Below the pieces are notes generated by a model. The model had not been told where the DNA came from. It did no database searches and saw only the letters and a program-made list of their open reading frames with translations. A stretch of 35,335 bases of DNA from Bryobacteraceae bacterium (GTDB lineage: Bacteria > Acidobacteriota > Terriglobia > Bryobacterales > Bryobacteraceae), in assembly GCA_030041495.1 (NCBI GenBank), contig JASHNT010000100.1, positions 1-35,335 on the forward strand. Reading direction: 5' to 3'. Of this stretch, positions 24,087 to 31,985 are shown one piece after another; position 1 is the first letter of the stretch, and each line of letters begins with the position of its first letter. A program made the translations under genes and the position numbers.

Positions 24087-25331
24087 GTGCGGGAGAACGC
24101 CAGAGGAACTTTTCACGCCCTACATTCACCGGAGCCGTCCCGATCGGCGGATCGGCGACGCGATAGCGGAGCTTCCGTCAGTTATCAAGTGACTTACAGG
24201 GATGGCACCTCATTCCGTAAAGGCGCAGAACGCCCCGCATTCACACTACTCTTGAAGGATCCGGGACAACTTGAGCGATTTCTCGATTCAGATATCTACT
24301 CTGCCGCAGTTAAATTCATCCGGGGAGATGTCGACATCCGCGGCGACATCATCGCTGCGATTCGATTCAAGACGGCGACTACAACGCGAGGCTTCAGATA
24401 TTCACTGGCGTGCCTCGTTGCGCGCTTGGAGGCCTTATGTATTGAGTCGTGGATTCGGTCACCGCACCGGGCGGCACGAAACATCCGCTTCCACTATGAC
24501 CGCTCAAACGAGTTCTACCGGGCCTTCCTCGATTCGAGGATGGTCTACTCGTGTGCTTATTTCAAGAATGGTCCGCAAGATAGCCTGGACGACGCACAAC
24601 TGGCCAAGTTGGATCATATCTGCCGGAAGCTCGATTTGCGACCGGACGAGCTATTCCTGGATATAGGATGCGGCTGGGGGGCGTTGGCGGTTCGCGCGGC
24701 TGAAAGATATGGAGCGTTCGCGACCGGTTGCACGCTTAGCCTCCGGCAGGATCTGTTCACGGCGAATCTGATTTCCGAGAGGAGGCTGCAACATCGCGTG
24801 CGGATTCTTGAATCTGACTATGCCAAGCTCAGTGGTCAATTCGACAAGGTCGCTTCGGTCGGCATGTTCGAGCACGTCGGCCGTCGCCGCCTGAGGCGAT
24901 ACTTCCGCAAAGTTTTTACTCTTCTCAGAGACGATGGTTTGTTTCTGAACCATGGGATCGTCCGTCCAGAGGGAGCCACGGACGGTCCCGAGACGCTGTT
25001 TCTTCAAAAAAAGGTGTTCCCTGGAGGTGAATTAGCGACCCTCTCGACAGTGATTCGAGAAGCAGGACGAGCAGGATTCGAAATCCTCGACGTTGAGAAC
25101 CTTCGGCCTCACTATGCCCTAACCTGCCACCGCTGGGTGGAACGGCTTCAGCAAAACGTCGAAGAATGTCTCAGGCACGTCAGCCGCGAAGCCTATCGCA
25201 CATGGCTGCTCTACCTCGCCGGATCGGCCATCAGCTTTGAAAGCGGCGCGACGGATGTGTGTCAGATTCTGATGGCCAAGCGGCGCCCCACGACTTTGCG
25301 CCGGCTTACCCGCGAGTACATGTATGCCTGA
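24087..25331 (+). CDS. cfa: Cyclopropane-fatty-acyl-phospholipid synthase-like methyltransferase
   Basis: A 414-residue SAM-dependent enzyme of the CFA synthase family, which adds a methylene bridge to unsaturated acyl chains of membrane phospholipids. An N-terminal lipid-binding-type domain with GDVDIRGD (about residues 85-92) precedes HYDRSNEFYRAFLDSRMVYSC and the SAM motif FLDIGCGWGALAVRAAERYG. The C-terminal HYALTCHRWVERL is also typical. The frame is open to a TTG at 24051, but the GTG at 24087 follows GAGGAGG by 5 bases and is preferred. First gene of riboswitch unit 6; it overlaps the next gene by 8 bases. A denser membrane that slows HF entry is one possible reason for fluoride control; that is inference. 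Related methyltransferases acting on other lipids cannot be excluded. Confidence 0.92.
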   Translation: MRENARGTFHALHSPEPSRSADRRRDSGASVSYQVTYRDGTSFRKGAERPAFTLLLKDPGQLERFLDSDIYSAAVKFIRGDVDIRGDIIAAIRFKTATTTRGFRYSLACLVARLEALCIESWIRSPHRAARNIRFHYDRSNEFYRAFLDSRMVYSCAYFKNGPQDSLDDAQLAKLDHICRKLDLRPDELFLDIGCGWGALAVRAAERYGAFATGCTLSLRQDLFTANLISERRLQHRVRILESDYAKLSGQFDKVASVGMFEHVGRRRLRRYFRKVFTLLRDDGLFLNHGIVRPEGATDGPETLFLQKKVFPGGELATLSTVIREAGRAGFEILDVENLRPHYALTCHRWVERLQQNVEECLRHVSREAYRTWLLYLAGSAISFESGATDVCQILMAKRRPTTLRRLTREYMYA

Positions 25332-27825
25332 TTCTCTTGTCCCAAACTCAACTCCGACGGAAAATCATTCGAATGGAGTTCCAGCAGCAATGGCCCCGGC
25401 TTCGGATATTCTTCGCTACTATACGCACCTGAAGCTAGAGCTTGGTGCGATAATCCGCGCACTTCTCCATACCGCGGACCGCCGTCATGACGACCTCTCC
25501 GTCCAGGACTGCCGCCGCCTCTTGGCTCGACTGGCGGAAGACCGATTTAACCTGGCAGTCGTCGGCCAATTCAGCAGAGGAAAAAGCTCCCTGGTGAACG
25601 CTCTGCTCGGTTCTGAGAAGCTGCCGACCGGAATTCTTCCCCTGACTTCGGTGATCACAACAGTTGCCTACGGGGAAGCCGAAAGAGTGCTGCTTCAGCG
25701 CGAAGGTTGGACGCTGCCCCAGGAGATCACGCTGGATCAGCTCCCGGAATACGTCACGCAGCCGCAAAATCCAGGCAATGAAAAGCGCATCATCTTGGCG
25801 GAGGTTCGACTCCCCCACGAGCTTCTCCGCCTGGGCCTACACTTTATCGACACGCCGGGTATCGCTTCGGCGATCGCAGCAAACACCAGGACCACGCGGC
25901 GGTTCTTGCCAGAAATCGATGCAGCCATCCTGGTTACGAGCTTCGAATCTCCGATGACGGCGGCTGAAATAGGTTTCCTCCACGAGTTGCGCGAGCACGT
26001 TCGGAAGGTTTTCATCGTCGTCAACAAGCTGGATTTGGCTGGGGACGAAGAATGCCCAGTCGTGCTGGAGTCGGTGAGCCGTACTGCTCGCGAGATCTTC
26101 CCAGATGGGCAAGCAGCGGTTTTTGCAGTCTCCGCGGAATCGGCACTTCGAGGAAAACAAACTCATTCGGTTGAAGAAGTCGCTCAAAGCGGCATCCTGG
26201 CCTTGGAAGACTCGTTGTCGACTTTTCTTCGAAAGGACAAGGCTCGGGAGGTTCTACTTCGCGCAGCAGGACGTGCCGGGCAGATTGCCCAGCAGGTGGA
26301 GCGATCACTTTTGATATCGGAACGGGCTCATAATCCTGAGGAGTCCGCTGCAATCGAACAGCGTCTCGAAGATCTCTCCCTAAGCATCTCTCGCGACCGC
26401 GAACTAATGATCTTCTCTATGAGGCGACGGCTCCCCCATCTGTTTTGGGAACGTTGTGCGGCCGTCGCGCCGCTGTGGGCGGACACGGACGAAGAGTTGT
26501 TTGGACGCGAAATCGAAGGTTGGCTATCCCGCGAGAACGCCGGCATGCTCGGCAAGACGTTTCAAGGCTATCTCGAAACTTTGCTGCAGCGGATTTTTTC
26601 GGATTGGCAGTCTGTCCACCGAAATCAGATCGAGCGGATTTTTCAGGAACTCACCAACAACGAAGGTAAGGCCGCAGGTGGTCTCGCGAAAAGGATCGCA
26701 TATCTGCCCTCAGGTGCTCTGGAAAACGAAAACGCTCTGGGAAACGAAGCCAGCTCACCCTCGGCCTGGCCACTTAACTCGCATCCTTTGCTGCTGCCTA
26801 AGATTGAGTTCTCATTTGGGAACGTGGCCGTACCTTGGTGGTACGAACTGATTCCGCCCGGGCGGTGGCGCAATTATTTTGTCCACCGCTGGAGCCGTCA
26901 CGCCGGCGAATTTGGCCCCATGTACCGCCAGGCAGCTTCCGAGGCGCTCGAAATAGCGATGACTGACTGGATCAACGGCGTGGGTCGAAGTTTGGAGGCT
27001 CGGGAGGTACAAGCGAAAAAACAGATTACTGACCTGTTGCATCAAGAGCCGGCGTCCGCAGACTTGGTTGAGATCCGGCGGTCAATGGATCGCGTGCTCG
27101 AATTCAAAAAGGCGCTCTCGTCCTTGGCAGCCCCCCCGGACAAGCTGCGGACGTTCTCAAATCTAGCCGGAACTGACAATCGGGCCGAAATCAGGCCGTG
27201 CTCGATTTGCCTGCGCATTGAGAGGGCCCTCGACGAATTCATGGCTCATCGCCAATACGAACTCAGCATAAACGAGGTTGAACAGCGGAACCATGCGTTA
27301 AGGTCGGGCTTCTGCCCGCTCCACAGCTGGCAATATGAAGCGATTTCATCTCCGCATGGCCTTTCTGCGTCTTACGCGGAGCTGCTGAGTCTCTACGCGA
27401 AGCGGATTCGTATACTGGCCGGGGATTGCCCCTCCGTGGAAGCAATGGCGACCGGCCTCCAGCGTATGCTTCCTACCAGTAAGTCGTGTGAGGTTTGCCA
27501 GCTCATTGCGTCGACGGAAGTCACCGCGGCTCACGAGCAAGCTCGGCAGCTCCCTAAGCAGGATGCGGCGGATCAGCCTGCCCTCTGCGCGTTCCACCTC
27601 CACGCTGTGTTGATCGCTAGTCCGGATCTGAAGGCGGCTGCGGCGCTCTTGCTGCGAGAGGCCGGGATGTTTGATCGTCTCGCCGAGGACATGCGCAACT
27701 ACGTGTTAAACCATGAAGCTCTGCGTCGCAATCTATCGACGAATGCCGAGGGGGATGCGGCGACGGTGGGCCTGGCTCACTTAGTCAGCCGCCGGAATTT
27801 AGTTGCCGCACGAAGAATCGAGTGA
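25324..27825 (+). CDS. Dynamin-like GTPase 3 with C-terminal Cys/His module
   Basis: An 833-residue dynamin-family GTPase. GTPase motifs: G1 VVGQFSRGKSSLVNALLG (residues 80-97), G2 in LPLTSVIT, G3 FIDTPGIAS, G4 VVNKLDLA. A helical stalk follows, with a hydrophobic region around 500-520 (VAVPWWYELIPPGRW) that might touch the membrane. From about residue 625 a C-terminal module carries CSICLRIERALDEF, GFCPLHSWQYE, SCEVCQLIAS and ALCAFHLHAV: a CxxC followed by a CxxH, twice, which suggests two metal-binding units. The other two GTPases here lack it. It overlaps the CFA-like gene and precedes the PP2C gene by 12 bases. The pairing with a lipid-modifying enzyme supports a membrane role. Confidence 0.92.
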   Translation: MPDSLVPNSTPTENHSNGVPAAMAPASDILRYYTHLKLELGAIIRALLHTADRRHDDLSVQDCRRLLARLAEDRFNLAVVGQFSRGKSSLVNALLGSEKLPTGILPLTSVITTVAYGEAERVLLQREGWTLPQEITLDQLPEYVTQPQNPGNEKRIILAEVRLPHELLRLGLHFIDTPGIASAIAANTRTTRRFLPEIDAAILVTSFESPMTAAEIGFLHELREHVRKVFIVVNKLDLAGDEECPVVLESVSRTAREIFPDGQAAVFAVSAESALRGKQTHSVEEVAQSGILALEDSLSTFLRKDKAREVLLRAAGRAGQIAQQVERSLLISERAHNPEESAAIEQRLEDLSLSISRDRELMIFSMRRRLPHLFWERCAAVAPLWADTDEELFGREIEGWLSRENAGMLGKTFQGYLETLLQRIFSDWQSVHRNQIERIFQELTNNEGKAAGGLAKRIAYLPSGALENENALGNEASSPSAWPLNSHPLLLPKIEFSFGNVAVPWWYELIPPGRWRNYFVHRWSRHAGEFGPMYRQAASEALEIAMTDWINGVGRSLEAREVQAKKQITDLLHQEPASADLVEIRRSMDRVLEFKKALSSLAAPPDKLRTFSNLAGTDNRAEIRPCSICLRIERALDEFMAHRQYELSINEVEQRNHALRSGFCPLHSWQYEAISSPHGLSASYAELLSLYAKRIRILAGDCPSVEAMATGLQRMLPTSKSCEVCQLIASTEVTAAHEQARQLPKQDAADQPALCAFHLHAVLIASPDLKAAAALLLREAGMFDRLAEDMRNYVLNHEALRRNLSTNAEGDAATVGLAHLVSRRNLVAARRIE

Positions 27826-27837
27826 GGGGTTCCCTGT

Positions 27838-28605
27838 ATGCTCAAAGCGTTCGGTCTGACAAATATTGGTTGTACGCGATCGAACAATGAGGACTTGTTC
27901 GTGCTTGCCGCGGACGAACAGCTCTATGTCGTTGCCGACGGAATGGGCGGCACTCAGGGGGGTGAGGCGGCAGCCGAGTTGGCTGTCGACGCAGTTGTTT
28001 CGCATGTTCGTCAGAGCGATTCGCGGAACGCTGCAACACTAGTCGCCGCTTTCAACGCGGCGCATAACCGTGTAGCCGCCGAAAGCATCGAACCAGACCG
28101 CAAGGGGATGGGTTGCACTCTTGTGGCCGCGCTCATTCACCGGATGATGCTGTTTTTCGCGAACGTTGGCGATAGTCGAGGATACGTTTTTGCGCACGGG
28201 GCCTGCCAGCAGGTGACCGCGGACCAAACTTGGATCAATGAGGTGGGTCGAAAGCTGGGAATTCCGGATGGCGATTTGAAGCAGCACCCATACCGGCATG
28301 TTCTTACGGTTGCCGTTGGTGTGGCTGAAGCTCTTCGTGTGAATTCCTACTCACTACCGATCGCAAAGGATATGCAGGTACTGCTGTGTACAGATGGACT
28401 GCACGATGTCGTATCCGGCGAGGACATTCAAAGGATCATGCTTTCGGCCCAGTCGGCGGAGGGTAAGTGCCGTTCGCTGCTGGCGGCGGCGATCGAAGCC
28501 GGTGCGCCGGACAACGTCACGTGTGTGGTTTTGGATTTGGCTCACTACCGAAATGAAATGCTCGCGCTTCCGAGAGCAATTCACGACTCATCAAACCCCC
28601 AATGA
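27838..28605 (+). CDS. PP2C-family serine/threonine phosphatase
   Basis: A 255-residue PP2C/PPM phosphatase of the bacterial Stp/PrpC type. Metal-binding and catalytic motifs: GCTRSNNEDLF, VVADGMGGTQGGEAAAELA, FANVGDSRGYVF, LCTDGLHDVV and GAPDNVTCVVLDL. The Asp residues for two metals are all present. It starts 12 bases after the GTPase stop and is the last gene of riboswitch unit 6. No Ser/Thr kinase is encoded in the window, so the partner kinase, if any, is elsewhere. It lacks membrane segments. PP2C enzymes are metal-dependent and fluoride-sensitive in general, so again a compensating copy or a stress signalling role are both possible. Confidence 0.93.
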   Translation: MLKAFGLTNIGCTRSNNEDLFVLAADEQLYVVADGMGGTQGGEAAAELAVDAVVSHVRQSDSRNAATLVAAFNAAHNRVAAESIEPDRKGMGCTLVAALIHRMMLFFANVGDSRGYVFAHGACQQVTADQTWINEVGRKLGIPDGDLKQHPYRHVLTVAVGVAEALRVNSYSLPIAKDMQVLLCTDGLHDVVSGEDIQRIMLSAQSAEGKCRSLLAAAIEAGAPDNVTCVVLDLAHYRNEMLALPRAIHDSSNPQ

Positions 28606-28837
28606 TTCCTGGCTTCCGAGCAAGACGCGGCGACCACGGCCTTATCTTACTTGGTGGGTATGGGCCCGAGGCGGGCGTTGAAATCGATTGGCAGAAAGAA
28701 ATCGGGACCGCGAGCGACGAGGCCGCGCTGGACTGCGCTGGTGGGGTTATTGGACCTGCAGGTGCGTAGAGATGCTCAAATTCACCACGTCCTCCGGCGC
28801 GTCCTTGGCGCCGCTTCCGCAATCACCTTTGCGGAAC

Positions 28838-29629
28838 TCAGAGAAACTTCATTAGAACGTCGATTCGAAGAGGAGCGAATTTTATGTGCCGGCCGGAGAC
28901 GTAGATCGGATTCGAAGCCAACCTGCACATCTCGATGATTTGGCCGGGATTGCCATTTGCCGCCTCGATCACCTTGAGTCGGAACTCCTCAATATCGAGA
29001 TGGCTGATGCCGAAACGAGCGACCGCCAGATCGAAAATCCGGTTTGCTTCCCCCTCCTTCAACGGGTGGAGATGAATCGCATTCCGCGGGTCCCAGAAAA
29101 GGCGGGCGAGGGTGCCGAGAGCCGCCGGATCCCTCGCTGAGGCGAGCAGTGCCATGCCTTTGAGGAAATAGAGCCGCTGAAGGAAGCGGTATGTCGGAAA
29201 GCCAGCACCTTCTATGCCATCCAAGACGATCACGCGCGGCTCAGCGTCCAGCGAGGCCCATAGAATGCCCTTCAAATGAATGCTGGTTTGCTCCGAGAGC
29301 CATTTCTCGTCGTCGGTGCTAGGATGCGCCCGCTTGCGAAGGGCCCCATGTCCGCCTTCCAACAAGGCGCGCGCCAAATCGATCAGCAAGTTATGGAGGA
29401 CTGACGAGTACTGAAGCAGAACAATTCCCTCAGACTTTGGCAGCGTCGCAAGGGCGGAGGCGAGCAGCTTACTTTTGCCCGATCCTGCCGGACCCAGAAT
29501 AAGGAGCGGCTCGCGCCTTCGAAGACCGGCCACCACGCGCTCATACTCGTTGGCCCGCCCGATCAGGGGGAACGATCGCCCCATTTCCTGCGGAGTAACC
29601 TTCGAGCCAGGTAATGAATCTGCTGGCAT
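28838..29629 (-). CDS. AAA/STAND-type ATPase
   Basis: A 263-residue P-loop ATPase. Walker A is LILGPAGSGKSKLLAS and Walker B RVIVLDGIEG, followed by a sensor-like LLASARDPAALG and a small helical lid with NGNPGQIIEMCRLA. The N-terminal FPLIGRANEYERVVAGL is the usual box of ORC/STAND ATPases. The open frame begins at 29665, but the ATG at 29629 lies directly after the crcB stop and is preferred (translational coupling). It ends with a short basic and hydrophobic tail and has no DNA-binding domain. It is the second gene behind riboswitch 7. An ATPase next to CrcB is not a standard pairing to my knowledge; its role is unknown. Confidence 0.8.
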   Translation of the reverse strand: MPADSLPGSKVTPQEMGRSFPLIGRANEYERVVAGLRRREPLLILGPAGSGKSKLLASALATLPKSEGIVLLQYSSVLHNLLIDLARALLEGGHGALRKRAHPSTDDEKWLSEQTSIHLKGILWASLDAEPRVIVLDGIEGAGFPTYRFLQRLYFLKGMALLASARDPAALGTLARLFWDPRNAIHLHPLKEGEANRIFDLAVARFGISHLDIEEFRLKVIEAANGNPGQIIEMCRLASNPIYVSGRHIKFAPLRIDVLMKFL

Positions 29630-29631
29630 GA

Positions 29632-30006
29632 CTATCGCTTTGCCGCGAGGACGGCGCCAAGCCACACGGCCAAATATCCAACGACCAGGCTACCCAAGCC
29701 GTTCACAAGTCCCAACCATTCACCCTCATCGCGGAAGAGGCTGAGTGTTTCCCATTGAAAACTGGAAAATGTCGTATATCCACCCAGATAGCCAGTCACA
29801 ATTAAGAGTCGCCAATTGGGGTTCACGTGCGGTCGCTCCGTCAGGAACGTCATGGCGAATCCAATCAGGCAAGAGCCGGTAATGTTGATGAAAACGGTGC
29901 CGAAAGGAAACCTGGCACCTAGTCTCGCTGCAATAGCCGTACCGACCATGAAGCGGGTTAAAGAGCCAACGGCACCGCCGATGAGCACCATAATGTAGCG
30001 ATCCAA
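29632..30006 (-). CDS. crcB: Fluoride ion channel CrcB/Fluc
   Basis: A 124-residue four-helix membrane protein of the CrcB (Fluc) family, the dual-topology dimeric fluoride channel that lets fluoride leave the cell. Signature segments: GGAVGSLTRFMVG, FPFGTVFINITGSCLIGF (with the pore Asn) and TGYLGGYTTFSSFQWET (the Gly-Tyr-Thr-Thr-Phe-Ser element with the phenylalanine box and central Na+ site). The start is a TTG at 30006, 7 bases after GGAGG. Length is the family norm. It is first behind fluoride riboswitch 7 and followed immediately by the ATPase gene. It firmly ties the whole locus to fluoride. Confidence 0.97.
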   Translation of the reverse strand: MDRYIMVLIGGAVGSLTRFMVGTAIAARLGARFPFGTVFINITGSCLIGFAMTFLTERPHVNPNWRLLIVTGYLGGYTTFSSFQWETLSLFRDEGEWLGLVNGLGSLVVGYLAVWLGAVLAAKR

Positions 30007-30158
30007 GTCGAGACCTCCAAAGACATGTTCAGTTCCTCACTCCGCGTGTTTTTGCGATCCCAGCATTCTTCGATTCGCTCATCCCCATGCGGGCCGAAGG
30101 TTGTGCCGGCTTATCGTAATCGAGGTAGGAACCACCGGGGAGGGACTGAACAGGGAGC

Positions 30159-30185
30159 CTCCTGAGGCGATTCCGCCGACAGGAG
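30159..30185 (-). promoter_or_regulatory. Expression-platform hairpin of riboswitch 7
   Basis: In the minus-strand RNA CTCCTG (30185-30180, the 3' aptamer strand) pairs with CAGGAG (30164-30159), with the inner stem GGCG-GAAT-CGCC. It is the ligand-free alternative to the aptamer. The following GCTCCCTGTTC contains no U-tract. Confidence 0.65.
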
Positions 30186-30226
30186 TCATTGGCCGCACGT
30201 ACACGGCATTAAGCGAACTCCACCGC
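30179..30226 (-). promoter_or_regulatory. Fluoride riboswitch 7 (crcB motif), controls crcB
   Basis: On the minus strand: GCGGTGGAGTTCGC, TTAATGCCG, TGTACGT loop region, CGGCCAATGACTCCTG. P1 (GCGG/TCGC), pseudoknot GGAGT/ACTCC and the TTAA junction are all clear. It lies 173 bases upstream of the crcB start codon. TATCCT at 30243-30238 is a candidate -10 box. Confidence 0.92.
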
Positions 30227-30383
30227 TTTCTTTTCCAGGATACACCGAACGCACTCGGCACGGAGCAAGGATGGTACGTTCAACGGCCTCTCATCTCCGG
30301 CCGCAAAAGGATTCTTGTGTAGTGCGTCAGAAAGAGAGAGACATATCAGCGGGAGCTGTGTTTGCCATAGTAGGAGGCAAACT

Positions 30384-30866
30384 GTGCGGATCGCTCGGGT
30401 CATTCGTCTTTCGGAAGATCAACGGGCACAACCGGAGGCTTACGCCCTCGGGCGTCGAGTCGAGCAGCGAATCGTGGAACGGGCCAAGGTCATCCTGATG
30501 GCGACTGCTGGCAAAGAGAACCTGGCAATCGCGGCCCAGTTGGGCCTCAGCCGGCATACAGTGGCCCGCTGGCGGGAACGGTTTGCCGAACAAGGCACTG
30601 TCGGCATTGAAAAAGACGCGCCCCGGCCAGGGCGCACGCCGAGAGTGGACGCCGAAGAGGCTGTACGCCGAACCACGCAAGAGAAACCGGCCAACGCCAC
30701 TCACTGGAGCACGCGGAGCATGGCGAAGGCCGTAGGTGTCAGCGAAGCCAGCGTGCGCCGCATTTGGCGTTGGCATGGGCTCAAGCCACATTTAAGTGGA
30801 ACTTTCAGGTCAACAACGATCCGCAGTTCGCCGATGGAGGTATCCCTAAAAGAGACAGACGGTTAA
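30384..30866 (+). pseudogene. IS630-family transposase remnant (N-terminal half)
   Basis: The N-terminal helix-turn-helix part of an IS630-type transposase: LSEDQRAQPEAYALGRRVEQ, then AAQLGLSRHTVARWRERFAEQ and RIWRWHGLKPH. A GTG at 30384 follows AGGAGG. At the point where relatives continue with TFKVSNDPQF the frame slips: the same words continue one frame over (bases about 30800-30830), and the DDE catalytic domain is then missing altogether. It is therefore a broken, inactive copy, truncated where the IS3 remnant begins. It lies just upstream of the crcB riboswitch in the opposite orientation and may mark the edge of the fluoride locus. Confidence 0.8.
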
Positions 30867-30898
30867 GACACAATTTTCATCGAATGGGGAATTGTGTC
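30867..30898. repeat. Short inverted repeat at the IS junction
   Basis: GACACAATT (30867-30875) and AATTGTGTC (30890-30898) form a perfect 9-bp inverted repeat around a 14-base loop. It sits exactly between the truncated IS630 remnant and the start of the IS3 remnant, so it may be part of the IS3 end. Confidence 0.5.
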
Positions 30899-31445
30899 AT
30901 GGGAACACGACGGATGTTCAACCAGAGAGTTTAAGGAAGAGGCGGTGAGACATCTGGCCTGGGGGTGTCGGTGGCCGAGGTGGCCAGGGCCTGCGAGTTC
31001 AATGCGAATGTGCTGCACCAGTGGCGTCGAGAGATCCAGGATTACGGTGCGAAGGCTTTCACCGGAAACGGATTGCGCCGCGCGGACGAAGGCCGGGTAG
31101 CCGAACTGGAGCGGAAGGTCAGCCGCCAGGCGCTGGAGATCGATTTTTTGCGGCGTTGCTTGCAGCATGTCGAGGAGCAGCGGAAGCTGCAAGCGTTGAA
31201 TACCCGCAGCTGGTCTACCCGTACTCCAAAAGGAAATGAGTTTGGCGACGCCCATTCCTGTGGAGCGGCTCCGCCGGCTGGCGCTGGTCAGCCGAGCAGG
31301 CTTTTATCGATGGCGCATGCTCCCGAAGCCGCGGATCGGGATCTGGACCTGCGTGATGGGATCCAGCGAATCGCGCTGGAGTTTCCTTACTACTGCTGGC
31401 CGCGTATCACGCGCGAGTTGAGTGACCGCGGCTGGCCAGTGAACC
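30899..31445 (+). pseudogene. IS3-family transposase remnant (orfA and start of orfB)
   Basis: Pieces of an IS3-type element spread over three frames. OrfA starts ATGGGAACACGACG at 30899 and stops after 11 codons. Its continuation EFKEEAVRHLA lies in the next frame (about 30929) and VAEVARACEFNANVLHQWRR in the third (from about 30970), so at least two frameshifts are present. A leucine-zipper-like stretch (VAELERKVSRQALEIDFLRR) completes OrfA. OrfB begins near 31236 (IPVERLRRLALVSRAGFYRW) and again changes frame near 31315 to EFPYYCWPRITRELSDRGW. The rest of OrfB, with the DDE motif, is gone. The element is non-functional. Confidence 0.8.
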
Positions 31446-31899
31446 ACAGGGGACAACCCAATTCAAACTCTTCTAATGGCTCCTGTTCCCAAAAGGCCGT
31501 TAGGCGACTGCGAACCATCGCCAACTCGTGTGGTGTCCACGCGCGCGGGGTCGGAGCCTCGTGCGAGGAACTTCCCCGTGAAGCGGTCGGCTTTGGGTGT
31601 TCGGCTTTGCCTTTGGCGTTTTCGCTCAAAGAAATGTCACACCCCGCACGGGCACCGGTTCGCGCTTTTTGCGAACTGTGCCCGCAATCCGCCTGATGCG
31701 CCTTTCCTCCCGAAGCGAACTCCGAACAAGCGGACTCTGAAGACTCTAAGTGTTGTACTCCCGTAAGAGTACAGTCCCGTACTCCTACGGGCTCACGGAG
31801 ACGCTGGATACGTCGAATGACGACGAGATAGCAGCGCAGTTGAGCCGGAGACAAGCTCATAAGCATTTGCTCGTCGTCGGGCACTCGAAACCAGTACAT
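31446..31899 (-). pseudogene. Broken gene with helix-turn-helix-like N-terminus
   Basis: The minus-strand frame from 31899 starts MYWFRVPDDEQMLMSLSPAQ and continues RCYLVVIRRIQR, resembling the start of replication-initiator-like or helix-turn-helix proteins of mobile elements. After about 35 residues the expected continuation is lost and replaced by low-complexity sequence containing a perfect hairpin. A later stretch (WTPHELAMVRSRLTAFWEQE) looks protein-like again. The reading frame then runs into the IS3 remnant. I take it as a decayed gene; it may also be a short real protein. Apart from this, 31446-32090 holds no gene I can support. Confidence 0.3.
31760..31791. repeat. Near-perfect 13-bp hairpin
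   Basis: CCCGTA-A-GAGTAC (31760-31772) pairs with GTACTC-C-TACGGG (31779-31791) around the 6-base loop AGTCCC, with one A/C mismatch. No U-tract on either side; a mobile-element end or a replication/regulatory structure is possible. Confidence 0.55.
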
Positions 31900-31985
31900 C
31901 GAAATTGGCTGTGAAGTGGGCGCAAAAGACGCGTTTTAGATGATCGGCCAGAAGGGGTCGAACGGGGCCGGATTGCCGTCGTCCG

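Noticed and set aside
28651-28938. 95-codon plus-strand open frame between the PP2C and ATPase genes
   Set aside because: No ribosome-binding site, basic low-complexity sequence, and it overlaps the ATPase end; the 230-base gap is better left empty.
6416-30226. Seven similar intergenic elements as a dispersed REP/MITE-type repeat
   Set aside because: The conserved parts are those of the fluoride aptamer, the loops vary freely, and each lies upstream of a unit in the correct orientation; a riboswitch explains this better.
30327-30791. 154-codon minus-strand open frame
   Set aside because: It is the shadow of the IS630 transposase remnant on the other strand.
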